A DNA stretch of 64,000 nucleotides from Streptomyces roseicoloratus (lineage in GTDB: Bacteria; Actinomycetota; Actinomycetes; Streptomycetales; Streptomycetaceae). Positions 15,723 through 23,123 of the stretch are shown piece by piece; the first letter of the stretch is position 1; each line of letters starts with the position of its first letter. The DNA lies in assembly GCF_004117935.1 (NCBI RefSeq), contig NZ_SDOY01000159.1, positions 58,487-122,486 on the forward strand, read 5' to 3'. The notes beneath the pieces are model-generated. The model ran no database searches. It saw only the letters and a list, made by a program, of their open reading frames with translations, and was not told the DNA's origin. The position numbers were made by a program, and so were the translations under genes.

Positions 15723-16841
15723 TTGACCGACGACCTCTTCCATCTGACCGCCCCGTGGGCCGAGCAGCTGAACGCGGACACCCGCGAGCTGGACGCGGCG
15801 GGCGCCTTCCCGCACGACAAGTGGAAGGTCCTGCAGGAGACCGGTCTCCTGCGCACCCACTTCGCCCCGGAGTTCGGGGGCGCCGGCCACGGCGTGACGG
15901 CGACCATGCGCGCCCTGGAGGGCCTGGGCTACGTCTCCCACGACGCGGGCCTGTCCTTCTCCGCCTCGACCCAGATCGTCTCCGTGGGCGTGCCGCTGCA
16001 GCGCTTCGGCAGCCAGGAGCAGAAGGAACGGTACCTGCCGGGGATCATGTCCGGTGAGTCGATCACCGCACACGCGATCACCGAGGAGTCCGGCGGCTCG
16101 GACGCCATGAACCTGGCCGCGACCGCCCGCCGCGACGGCGACCACTACGTGGTCGACGGCGGCAAGATGTTCATCACCAACGCCCCCGTGGCCGACCTGT
16201 TCCTCCTCTACGTCCGCACCGGCAAGCCCGGCCCGTTCGGCCTGACCACGCTGCTCGTCGAGGCCGGCACGCCCGGCCTGACCGCCGGCCCCTCGATGGA
16301 CAAGATCGGCCTGCGCACCAGCCCGGTCGGCACGCTCTCCTTCGACGGGCTGCGCGTCCCCGTGAGCCGGCGGCTCGGGCAGGAGGGCACCGGCTTCCTC
16401 GTCCTGGACTACGTGATGAAGCGGGAGGTCCTCTTCGGCTTCTCGATCACGCTGGGCGAGATGACCCGGCGCCTCGAGGAGACCATCGACTTCGCCAGGA
16501 AGCGCCACCAGTTCGGGCAGCCCATCGGCTCGTACCAGGGCGTCTCCCACAAGATCGCCGACATGAAGATGCGGGTGGAGACGGCCCGCAAGTGGCTCGC
16601 CGACACCGGCGCGAAGGTCGAGGCCGGCCAGGACGCCTCGCTCGACCTGGCGGCCACCAAGACGATCGTGTCCGAGGCCAACGTGCAGACCGCGCTGGAC
16701 GCGGTGCAGATCCACGGCGGCCGGGGCGTGCTCACCGAGCACGGCATCGAGCGCGACCTGCGCAACTCGATCGCCGGAACGATCTACTCGGGCACCTCCG
16801 AGATCCAGCGCAACCGCATCGCCACCCTCCTCGGCCTCTGA
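15723..16841 (+). CDS. Acyl-CoA/acyl-ACP dehydrogenase of the cluster
   Basis: A 372-residue flavoprotein of the acyl-CoA dehydrogenase family. Visible blocks are HAITEESGGSDAMNLAATA, FITNAPVADLF, DKIGLRTSPVGTLSF, RKRHQFGQPIGSYQGVSHK and IHGGRGVLTEHGIERDLRN. The usual catalytic IYEGT near the C-terminus reads IYSGT here, so the base must be elsewhere or the chemistry differs. The start is TTG 15723 after AGGA. Context suggests oxidation of a carrier-bound acyl group made by the preceding adenylation enzyme and carrier. Confidence 0.9.
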   Translation: MTDDLFHLTAPWAEQLNADTRELDAAGAFPHDKWKVLQETGLLRTHFAPEFGGAGHGVTATMRALEGLGYVSHDAGLSFSASTQIVSVGVPLQRFGSQEQKERYLPGIMSGESITAHAITEESGGSDAMNLAATARRDGDHYVVDGGKMFITNAPVADLFLLYVRTGKPGPFGLTTLLVEAGTPGLTAGPSMDKIGLRTSPVGTLSFDGLRVPVSRRLGQEGTGFLVLDYVMKREVLFGFSITLGEMTRRLEETIDFARKRHQFGQPIGSYQGVSHKIADMKMRVETARKWLADTGAKVEAGQDASLDLAATKTIVSEANVQTALDAVQIHGGRGVLTEHGIERDLRNSIAGTIYSGTSEIQRNRIATLLGL

Positions 16842-16954
16842 CCGCCAGGCCACCGCCGAGCCCTCCCGGCGCCACCGCCGAGCCCCTCCCCTTCCCGGCC
16901 GAGCCCCGACCTCCCCCGGCGGCCGAGCCCCGACCGACAGGAAACGACACCCGC

Positions 16955-17632
16955 ATGTCCGACCAGCTGGAACTGCTGACCCGCCCCACCGAGTTCCTCG
17001 ACTACGAGACCGACGCGGTGCAGGCCTTCATCGACCACGCCGTCAAGGACCGCTCCGCGGACCGCACGACCAACGCCATCGAGCTGTACTACGCGGTGCG
17101 CGACGACGTCTTCTACGAGGTCTACGGCGCCCCCCTCTCCCGCGAGGGCCTCCGGGCCTCCACCACCGCCACCACGAAGGAGGGCTTCTGCCTGCACAAG
17201 TCCGCGCTGTACGCGGCCTGTGTGCGCGCCCTCGGCATCCCCTCCCGGCTCGTCTACGGCGACGTGCGCAACCACCTCGCCTCGCCGCGGCTGCTGAGCC
17301 ACATCGGCGGCGACGTGTTCTTCCACGGCCTCACGCAGGTCTACCTGAACGGCACGTGGGTCAAGGCGACCCCGGTGTTCAACAAGATGCTCTGCAAGCT
17401 CTACGGCATGGAGGCGCTGGAGTTCGACGGCGTCAGCGACAGCCTCTACCACCCCTTCGCCGAGGGCGGCGGCTCCATGGAGTTCCTGACCGACCACGGC
17501 GCCTTCGACGACGTCCCGTACGACTTCGTCATGTCGGCCATGCGCAGCAAGCACCCGCGTTTCCTCGACGACGAGGGCAACGGCACCGTCCGCGGCGGCC
17601 GGCTGGCCGACGAGTCCGCCCTCACCCGATAG
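16955..17632 (+). CDS. Transglutaminase-like protein
   Basis: A 225-residue protein with a transglutaminase/papain-like core. The candidate nucleophile is in EGFCLHKSALYAACVRALG, the usual Cys-helix, followed by IPSRLVYGDVRNH. The histidine is in GGDVFFHGLTQVYLNG, and WVKATPVFN follows where many relatives have an Asp-containing WxxxDP; Thr replaces Asp. Transglutaminase homologues such as AdmF form amide bonds in natural-product assembly by acyl transfer from a carrier thioester. That role would fit here because no condensation domain is present. ATG 16955 has AGGAAA upstream. Confidence 0.83.
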   Translation: MSDQLELLTRPTEFLDYETDAVQAFIDHAVKDRSADRTTNAIELYYAVRDDVFYEVYGAPLSREGLRASTTATTKEGFCLHKSALYAACVRALGIPSRLVYGDVRNHLASPRLLSHIGGDVFFHGLTQVYLNGTWVKATPVFNKMLCKLYGMEALEFDGVSDSLYHPFAEGGGSMEFLTDHGAFDDVPYDFVMSAMRSKHPRFLDDEGNGTVRGGRLADESALTR

Positions 17633-17666
17633 TCCCGCACGCATCGTCAGCCAGGAGAACACGACC

Positions 17667-18476
17667 ATGACCAACGCCACCTCTCCCACCGACGGCTGGG
17701 ACGCCTCGACCCGGATCGGCGTCGTCGTACCGCATGCCGACGTCGGCCCGGAGGCCGAGCTGCAGGCCGTCGCGCCCGCCTCGGTGTCCGTGCACGGCTC
17801 GCGCATCCACTTCGCCGCGATGCGTGCCGGCGGCGAGATGGACGAGAAGATCCCGCACGACCCCGTCCGCGCCTTCGTCGAGCCGCCGTACCTCGACCAG
17901 GCGGTGGAGCTGCTGGCGGCGTCCCCGCTGCACGCCCTGACCCTCGGCTTCACCTCCTCCAGCTACGTGCTGAAGGCGGAGGGCGAGCGCGAGCTGTACG
18001 AGCGGCTGCGGCCCGTCACCCGTGACCTGCCGATCACCGGCACCACGAAGGCCGCACGGGCCGCGTTCGACGCGCTGGGCGCGCGGCGGATCGCGGTGGT
18101 CAACCCGCCGTGGTTCGACGACAAGCTGTCCGGCCAGGGTGCCGACTACTTCCGTGAGTTCGGCTACGACGTCGTCCACCACGGCCCGTGCGGACTGCCC
18201 TCCGACCAGAAGGCGATCACGCCGGACAACCTCTCGCAGTGGATCCGCACCACGGTCGCCGAGCACCGTCCGGACGCCGTCCTGGTCGCCGGCAACGGCA
18301 TCCGCGCCGTGGGCACCATCAAGCCGCTGGAGGCCGAGCTCGGCTTCCACGTGGTCACCGCGAACCAGGTGATCCTGTGGCACGCCCTGCACCTGGCCGG
18401 CGCCGCCGACACCGCGTACGGCATCGAGGACTACGGCCACCTGTTCGCCACGACGCCGAAGGGCGAGGACGCGTGA
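17667..18476 (+). CDS. Arylmalonate-decarboxylase/maleate-isomerase-like protein lacking the catalytic Cys
   Basis: A 269-residue two-domain Asp/Glu-racemase-superfamily protein. TLGFTSSSYVLKAEG matches the first-site loop (MGTSLSFYRG in arylmalonate decarboxylase) and VLVAGNGIRAVGTIKPLEA matches the second-site loop, where the decarboxylase has LLSCGGLLTLD. The second-site cysteine is Gly here, and the first-site loop has Ser rather than the Cys of racemases. The protein may therefore bind malonate-like or dicarboxylate substrates with altered chemistry. AGGAGA precedes the ATG; the stop overlaps the next gene (GTGA). Confidence 0.82.
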   Translation: MTNATSPTDGWDASTRIGVVVPHADVGPEAELQAVAPASVSVHGSRIHFAAMRAGGEMDEKIPHDPVRAFVEPPYLDQAVELLAASPLHALTLGFTSSSYVLKAEGERELYERLRPVTRDLPITGTTKAARAAFDALGARRIAVVNPPWFDDKLSGQGADYFREFGYDVVHHGPCGLPSDQKAITPDNLSQWIRTTVAEHRPDAVLVAGNGIRAVGTIKPLEAELGFHVVTANQVILWHALHLAGAADTAYGIEDYGHLFATTPKGEDA

Positions 18477-18733
18477 GCCTCCTGGACGCGGCCGGTTACG
18501 AGGCCGTCTTCGCGACGCCCGAGGGCGACACGTACAGGATCCCGCTGGTGTGCTGGCGGGAGGACGAGGGCCGGGTGTACGGCATGGTCCTGTTCAAGGG
18601 CCAGCTGCGGTGCGCCGACCAGGTCCGGCACTTCCTGCGGTACGGCAACCGCACCGCGGCCGCGCCGGGCGAGGAGGCCGGCGCGCCCGGCACCGCGCCC
18701 CAGGCCGCCCCCCTGACTCCGGCGCTGGGCTGA
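18473..18733 (+). CDS. Small unknown protein ending the biosynthetic operon
   Basis: An 86-residue protein starting at GTG 18473, overlapping the stop of the previous gene. The first 60 residues look folded (TYRIPLVCWREDEGRVYGMV, then QVRHFLRYG), while the last 25 are Ala/Pro/Gly rich. I do not recognise the family. Translational coupling argues for a function with the decarboxylase-like protein, possibly as partner subunit. A strong hairpin at 18861-18897 ends the operon. Confidence 0.75.
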   Translation: MSLLDAAGYEAVFATPEGDTYRIPLVCWREDEGRVYGMVLFKGQLRCADQVRHFLRYGNRTAAAPGEEAGAPGTAPQAAPLTPALG

Positions 18734-18860
18734 CCCGGTGCCGGCCGCCGGGTCCCGGCACGCGGCCTCTGGCCGGGACCCGGCAACCCGACCGGCTCCG
18801 GCACCCCCGGCCGGCCCCGTCACCGCCCTGACCCCGAGGGCCGGCCGCCGGAGCACGACG

Positions 18861-18897
18861 AAGGGCCCGTGCCCCACCGAAGCTGGTGGGCACGGGC
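18861..18897. terminator. Bidirectional hairpin terminator
   Basis: GGGCCCGTGCCCCACC pairs with GGTGGGCACGGGCCC across a GAAGCT loop, with one bulged base. It lies between the plus-strand operon (ends 18733) and the convergent transposase-derived gene (ends 18965). Confidence 0.85.
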
Positions 18898-18964
18898 CCC
18901 TCGCGTACGGGCACGCCGCGCGCACGCGGCTCGCGTGCGGGTGTGCGGGTGTGCGGGTGTGCGG

Positions 18965-20146
18965 CTACGCCGACAGCAGGTCCATGGTCCGGCCGAACTC
19001 GTTCTCCCTGGCCCAGCCCGCGGGCAGGCCGAGGTCCTCGTACTCGTCGGAGGCGGCGGTGAGCCGGCTGAAGGCGAAGGCCGCCGAGACGAGCGTCATG
19101 TGGTGGTGCCAGCCGGGGAAGGACCGGCCCTCGAAGTCCCGCAGACCGAAGCCGCGTTCGAGCCGGTCGACGGTCTCGCCGGCCGCGGCGGTGCGGTCGG
19201 TGTACCGCATGAGCTCGCCGACCGGCCGGTCCACGATGTTGGTGAGCCACAGCCGCCCGAGACCGTTCGCCCGGGTGCCGGGACCGGCGAACAGCCGGAA
19301 GGGCCGGGGGCGCTGCTCGTCGCGTGTGAACGGCAGCTGTACCAGCTGGTTGCGGACCAGGCCCCGCACCGGACGCTCCGGACCGGCCGTCGCGCCCAGC
19401 ATCCGGACCGCCGCGCGCGGCTGGGCGCGCACGGGCCGGGCGCCGGTGAAGGGGGCGAGCGGCAGGCCGTCGGGAACGGCGACGACGAAGTCGCGGCGCG
19501 CCCGCATCAGGCCGTGCAGCAGCGGGCGTACGTCGAGGTATCCGTCGACGTCGACGACCACCGGGACGGGCTCGTGCCGCGAGGACCCGACCAGCAGCTC
19601 GACCAGCCGCAGGACGTGGGACTCGGGCCGGGCCGCGGCGGCGTCGGGAATCCGGGCCCGTTCCCGCAGGTCGCCCTGGGCCCAGGCCTCGGGCAGCAGC
19701 AGGCTCCAGCCGACCGGGAAGTCGCCGGCGTCGGTCGACATGAACAGGCCGGTGCCGATCTGGCAGTTGACGGTGCGTCCGGTGTGCGGGATGAACCGGC
19801 GGTGCACGCCGCACGACTTGTCGCCGCGCTTGGGCAGGACGACCGGCGCGATCGTCCAGGCGCGGGGCCGCACCCGGCCTTCGGTCCAGTGCCGCAACCG
19901 GTCGCAGACCGGCGTCCAGTCCCACGGGCTCTCGTTGATGAACTGGTGCAGCGCCTGCGACGCCGTCGGCGAGTCGCTCGCGGCGGCGGCGAGACGGCGC
20001 ATCGACTTCTTTCCGGGTGTGGTGAGCAGGCCCAGCACATAGGCGTGGGCCCATCTGCGCTGGTCGATCCTGCGCAGATGTCCGAAGAGCTGGTCAGTGA
20101 ACCGGTTGACGGAATCCGCTCCCCCGGATCCGGCTGTCCCCCTCAT
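18965..20146 (-). CDS. IS701-type DDE transposase-derived protein, first catalytic Asp lost
   Basis: A 393-residue protein with the fold pattern of IS701/DDE_5 transposases: GDKSCGVHRRFIPHTGRTVNC after the first strand, VPVVVDVDGYLD around the second acidic site, and GLRDFEGRSFPGWHHHMTL near the C-terminus. The first strand, normally VIDDT, reads WTIAPVVLP, so the first catalytic aspartates are missing. No terminal inverted repeats or target duplication were seen. ATG 20146 follows GGAGAAGG. An ARE-like site lies 53 bp upstream. I infer a domesticated, probably regulatory protein under GBL control rather than an active element. Confidence 0.8.
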   Translation of the reverse strand: MRGTAGSGGADSVNRFTDQLFGHLRRIDQRRWAHAYVLGLLTTPGKKSMRRLAAAASDSPTASQALHQFINESPWDWTPVCDRLRHWTEGRVRPRAWTIAPVVLPKRGDKSCGVHRRFIPHTGRTVNCQIGTGLFMSTDAGDFPVGWSLLLPEAWAQGDLRERARIPDAAAARPESHVLRLVELLVGSSRHEPVPVVVDVDGYLDVRPLLHGLMRARRDFVVAVPDGLPLAPFTGARPVRAQPRAAVRMLGATAGPERPVRGLVRNQLVQLPFTRDEQRPRPFRLFAGPGTRANGLGRLWLTNIVDRPVGELMRYTDRTAAAGETVDRLERGFGLRDFEGRSFPGWHHHMTLVSAAFAFSRLTAASDEYEDLGLPAGWARENEFGRTMDLLSA

Positions 20147-20198
20147 ACCTTCTCCCTCTCTCGGTGCGTCAGCTCCGTGTGGGCTGTGCATCAGAATA

Positions 20199-20221
20199 AA
20201 GAGAATGAGCACTATTTTCTT
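20199..20221. promoter_or_regulatory. ARE-like GBL-receptor operator before the transposase-derived gene
   Basis: A 23-bp AT-rich inverted repeat, AAGAGAAT-N7-ATTTTCTT with one arm mismatch, in otherwise GC-rich DNA. The core AGAATnAnCACTATnTT is shared with the site at 23044-23060 in the receptor/synthase promoter. Size, AT content and context fit autoregulatory elements bound by ScbR/ArpA-type repressors. Confidence 0.68.
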
Positions 20222-20550
20222 CTGGGCGAGGACTTTTCGGCCGCGACTTCGCCAACTCGCCCGCCGGCCGGAGGGGCGGGACCACCGCCCGCGCCAGGGC
20301 ATGCGTGAGCGACCGCACGCCGTCGGCGTGCGGTCGGGAGACGTACGGATCAGCCGAGGGCGGCCTGCGGACCAGGGCTGGGGACGACGTACGGATCGGG
20401 GCCGAGGACCCACGTACGGATCAGTCGGAGGGCGACCTGGGGATCAGGCTGAGGGCAACCTGGGGATCAAGGCCGAGGACGACGTCCGGATCAGACTGAG
20501 GACCACGTTCGGATCGGTCCGAGGCCGTTCGGATCAGTCCGAAAGCGGCC
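20222..20550. other. Intergenic region with hairpin and degenerate repeats
   Basis: Between the ARE-like site and the TetR stop lie a perfect hairpin (20311-20335) and, from about 20338 to 20545, six or seven degenerate copies of an ACGTACGGATCAG-like unit spaced roughly 25-40 bp apart. I see no gene. Confidence 0.65.
20311..20335. terminator. Perfect 11-bp hairpin, probable tetR terminator
   Basis: GACCGCACGCC and GGCGTGCGGTC are exact complements around a GTC loop. It lies about 215 bp beyond the stop of the minus-strand TetR gene. No T-run follows, as is common for actinobacterial terminators. Confidence 0.65.
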
Positions 20551-21120
20551 TCATACGGGCAGGCCCTCGGCGAACCGCTGCCACAGACGGGCCAGTTCCT
20601 GCCGGACCGTGTCCACCGAGCGGCCGGCCCGCATCCGGGCCCCGGTACCGGCCAGGAGGTAGGCGATCAGCAGCCGGACGTCGGCCACGACCGCGTCGTC
20701 CGCCCCGCCCGCGCGGGCCCGTTCCATCGCGTGGTCGAGGGCCGGCCGCCAGGCCTCCTCCCAGGACGCGCACTCGTCGGGACACTCGTCCATGAGGCGT
20801 ACGGTCGCCCGGGCGTGGACGTCCTGTTCGAGGAGGGCGGCGAGGACCTGGGTGAGCCGCTCGGCGGCGGCCAGGCCCGGGTCGGCGATCCGCTCGACCT
20901 CGCCCACCGCCGCGCGGGCGGCCTCGACGCCCGCGTCGGCGACCGCGCGGGCCAGCTCGTCCTTGGACAGGAAGTGGAAGGTCAGCGCGCCCGAGGTCAC
21001 TCCGGCTGCGGTGGAGATCTTGGCCACGGTGGCGCCGGCGTAGCCGAGCCGGGCGAACTCGCCCGCGGCGGCGGTGATCAGGGCCGACCGGGTCTGCCGC
21101 GCCCGTACCTGCCTCACCAC
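20551..21120 (-). CDS. TetR-family regulator, probable GBL pseudo-receptor
   Basis: A 189-residue TetR protein. The HTH region QTRSALITAAAGEFARLGYAGATVAKISTAAGVTSGALTFHFLSKDELA has the GALxFHF pattern common in ScbR/ArpA-type receptors and pseudo-receptors. The C-terminal ligand domain is divergent, with Trp in CASWEEAW. GTG 21120 was chosen because homology starts there; an upstream in-frame start would add a basic leader of about 40 residues. It lies downstream of the receptor/reductase pair in the same direction. A second ScbR-like gene in the locus suggests a receptor plus pseudo-receptor circuit. Confidence 0.82.
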   Translation of the reverse strand: MVRQVRARQTRSALITAAAGEFARLGYAGATVAKISTAAGVTSGALTFHFLSKDELARAVADAGVEAARAAVGEVERIADPGLAAAERLTQVLAALLEQDVHARATVRLMDECPDECASWEEAWRPALDHAMERARAGGADDAVVADVRLLIAYLLAGTGARMRAGRSVDTVRQELARLWQRFAEGLPV

Positions 21121-21426
21121 GCCGGCACGCCCCGGTACGGGAGGGCGGTTCCGGACGACCGGGTGTCCCCGGCCCTTCGCTCGAGCCGCACGGCACCTCC
21201 CGCACTCCTCCGGCCGCCGCTTCCTCCGGCCGTCTTCCGTCACAACACCCCAACCGTAGCGAGAGATTCCGTACACCTTGATCGATCTCCCGCTCGTGGG
21301 AACGGCTTTGGCAGGTTGCGCCGCTCGGCGGCCCGCCGCCGGGCCCCGGGGCCGGTGTCCACCCGCCCGCGCCCGCGGCCATCCCCTCACGCCGCCCCCT
21401 CACGCCGCCCCCTCACCCCGCGTCCC
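21121..21426. other. 306-bp region upstream of the pseudo-receptor gene
   Basis: It contains a relatively AT-richer stretch near 21240-21290 with the imperfect repeat GAGATT...ATCGATCTC, a candidate promoter/operator for the TetR gene. Pyrimidine-rich CGCCCCCTCACGCCGCCCCC-type repeats lie at 21385-21425. No gene is evident. Confidence 0.5.
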
Positions 21427-22392
21427 TCACGCCGCCGCCGGGACCGCGTCGGCGCCGCGACGCCGGGCCAGGTGTGCGCGGTACCAGGGCGCCGCCGCCG
21501 TGAGCCGGGCCAGCGGGCCGGGGCCCGCGGTGGCGCGGCTCGCGATCCAGATGCCGTCGCTGCGGTACCAGTGGTCGCCCGCCAGCAGGGCGAACTGGCG
21601 CTCGCTCACCCCGCCCGGGCCGCTGCGCAGCCGCTCCAGGCACTCCTGCCACGACCAGTCGGCCAGCGCGGCGGGCAGCACGTGGAGTTCGGACAGCCTG
21701 GCCATCAGGTCGGCGTTGCGCACGGGCGTGGGGTGGCTGGCGTGGTGGACGCCGGTGGGGACCGGGCCCGGAGCCAGGACGAGCGCCGCGATCAGCCGGG
21801 CGAGGTCGTTGGCGTCGACCATGGACAGCAGCCCGCGGCCGCCGTCCCAGCGGGCGGGCACCAGCTCGAGCAGGTCGGCGAGCGCGGGCACCACCCACCG
21901 GTCGCCGGCGCCGGTGACCAGGCCCGGCCGCAGCACCGTACCGCCCGCGGCGAGCACCGTCCGCTCGCCCGCCAGGCGGGACCGGCTGGCCGGGGACAGC
22001 GGTGCGGGCTCGACCGCGTTCTCGGTGATGCCGCGGTGCGGGCCCGCGCCGTAGACGGCGGCCGTGGACAGCTGGACGATGCGGCGCACCCCGGCCCGCT
22101 CGGCCTCGGCGACGAGGGCCGCGGTGCCACGGTGGTTGACCGCGTCGCAGGCGTTCGTGTCGCCCGTGACCAGGGCTGCCAGGTGCACGAGGACGTCGAC
22201 GCCGCGGGCGATCCCGCGCAGGGAGCCGGGGTCGGCCAGGTCGGCCCGGCGGCAGGCGACTCCCGGGACGCTGCCCGAGCGTCCCGCCACGACCACGTCG
22301 ATCCCGTGGCCGGCGCGGCCGGCCTCCACGAGCCGGCGCAGTACCTTCGAGCCGATGAAACCGGTGGCCCCGGTCACCAGGACGGTGGTCAT
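21427..22392 (-). CDS. Extended SDR (NAD-dependent epimerase/reductase), probable GBL biosynthesis
   Basis: A 321-residue Rossmann protein with the glycine motif VLVTGATGFIGSKVLRRL at the N-terminus and IVQLSTAAVYGAG. It is coupled to the GBL receptor by an ATGA overlap, and AfsA-type synthase is divergent, so the likely role is reduction of the butenolide/keto precursor, as for ScbB/BarS-type enzymes. Where extended SDRs have YxxxK in a SPYGRSKL-like context, this protein has LSPASRSRLAGE: Tyr and Lys are replaced by Ala and Arg. It may use another proton donor or be non-catalytic. Confidence 0.82.
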   Translation of the reverse strand: MTTVLVTGATGFIGSKVLRRLVEAGRAGHGIDVVVAGRSGSVPGVACRRADLADPGSLRGIARGVDVLVHLAALVTGDTNACDAVNHRGTAALVAEAERAGVRRIVQLSTAAVYGAGPHRGITENAVEPAPLSPASRSRLAGERTVLAAGGTVLRPGLVTGAGDRWVVPALADLLELVPARWDGGRGLLSMVDANDLARLIAALVLAPGPVPTGVHHASHPTPVRNADLMARLSELHVLPAALADWSWQECLERLRSGPGGVSERQFALLAGDHWYRSDGIWIASRATAGPGPLARLTAAAPWYRAHLARRRGADAVPAAA

Positions 22393-23018
22393 CGTGTGCT
22401 GCCTTCCTCTCCGTAGGTGGTGAACTCGAGACGCCCGATGACGTCGGCGGGGGCGAGTCCGGGCAGCAGGCACCGCCACATGCTCGTGATGCGCCGGGGC
22501 AGGTCGGCCCGGCCGCTGGCGAGCTGCGACATGATCTGCGCGCCGGTGAAGGCGGCCACCAGCGTGGAGGCGAACGCGCCGGTGTCGGCGTCGGGCAGGA
22601 GTTCGCCGCGCCCGCGCGCCTCGTCGAGCTCCTCGCCGAACCGCTCGGCCCACCACTCGTAGATCGAGTACTCCTGCAGCCCCGCCTCGCTCTGCTCGAC
22701 CGCGAGCCGGACGCCCGCGCGGAGCAGGGTGTTCCGCTGCAGCTCCGACGCCAGGTACAGGGTCAGGTCGAGGAGGTGCTGCAGGCCCGGCTCGCCCTCG
22801 GGAAAGTCCAGGTCGGCGGCCTGTTCCTGGATCACGGCACGGGCCAGGCCCTCCTTCGAGCGGAAGTGGAAGTAGACCGCGCCGGTCGTCACACCGGCCC
22901 GGTCGATGATCTTGGTGATGCTCGCCCCGGGGTAGCCGACCTCGCCGAACACCTCCGCCGCCGCGCGCAGCAGCACCTCACGTGTGCGCACTGCCCGCTC
23001 CTGCATGACCCGAGACAT
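22389..23018 (-). CDS. GBL receptor, ScbR/ArpA-type TetR repressor
   Basis: A 209-residue TetR protein. VRTREVLLRAAAEVFGEVGYPGASITKIIDRAGVTTGAVYFHFRSKEGLARAVI is the standard GBL-receptor HTH, and the ligand domain has YEWWAERF and MWRCLLPGLAP, blocks seen in ScbR-like proteins. ATG 23018 follows AAAGGTGA with six-base spacing (GTG 23027 is less likely). Divergent from the AfsA gene over about 105 bp containing an ARE-like site, so it probably represses itself, the reductase and the synthase until the GBL accumulates. Confidence 0.93.
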   Translation of the reverse strand: MSRVMQERAVRTREVLLRAAAEVFGEVGYPGASITKIIDRAGVTTGAVYFHFRSKEGLARAVIQEQAADLDFPEGEPGLQHLLDLTLYLASELQRNTLLRAGVRLAVEQSEAGLQEYSIYEWWAERFGEELDEARGRGELLPDADTGAFASTLVAAFTGAQIMSQLASGRADLPRRITSMWRCLLPGLAPADVIGRLEFTTYGEEGSTR

Positions 23019-23042
23019 CAAGTTCACCTTTCCTCATCAAAA

Positions 23043-23066
23043 AAGAATCATCACTATGTTAAATTC
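23043..23066. promoter_or_regulatory. ARE-like operator in the receptor/synthase divergent promoter
   Basis: An AT-rich segment with GAAT-N14-ATTC symmetry. It shares the core AGAATnAnCACTATnTT with the site at 20202-20218. It lies between the receptor start (23018) and the AfsA start (23124). Confidence 0.62.
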
Positions 23067-23123
23067 ATCGCCCGCCAAGCACTAGTCAGGGCGCACCAGT
23101 TGAGTCAGTAGGGGAGAACTGGC

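Noticed and set aside
18965..20146. Active IS701 insertion sequence
   Set aside because: The first catalytic Asp strand is changed and no terminal inverted repeats or target duplications were seen.
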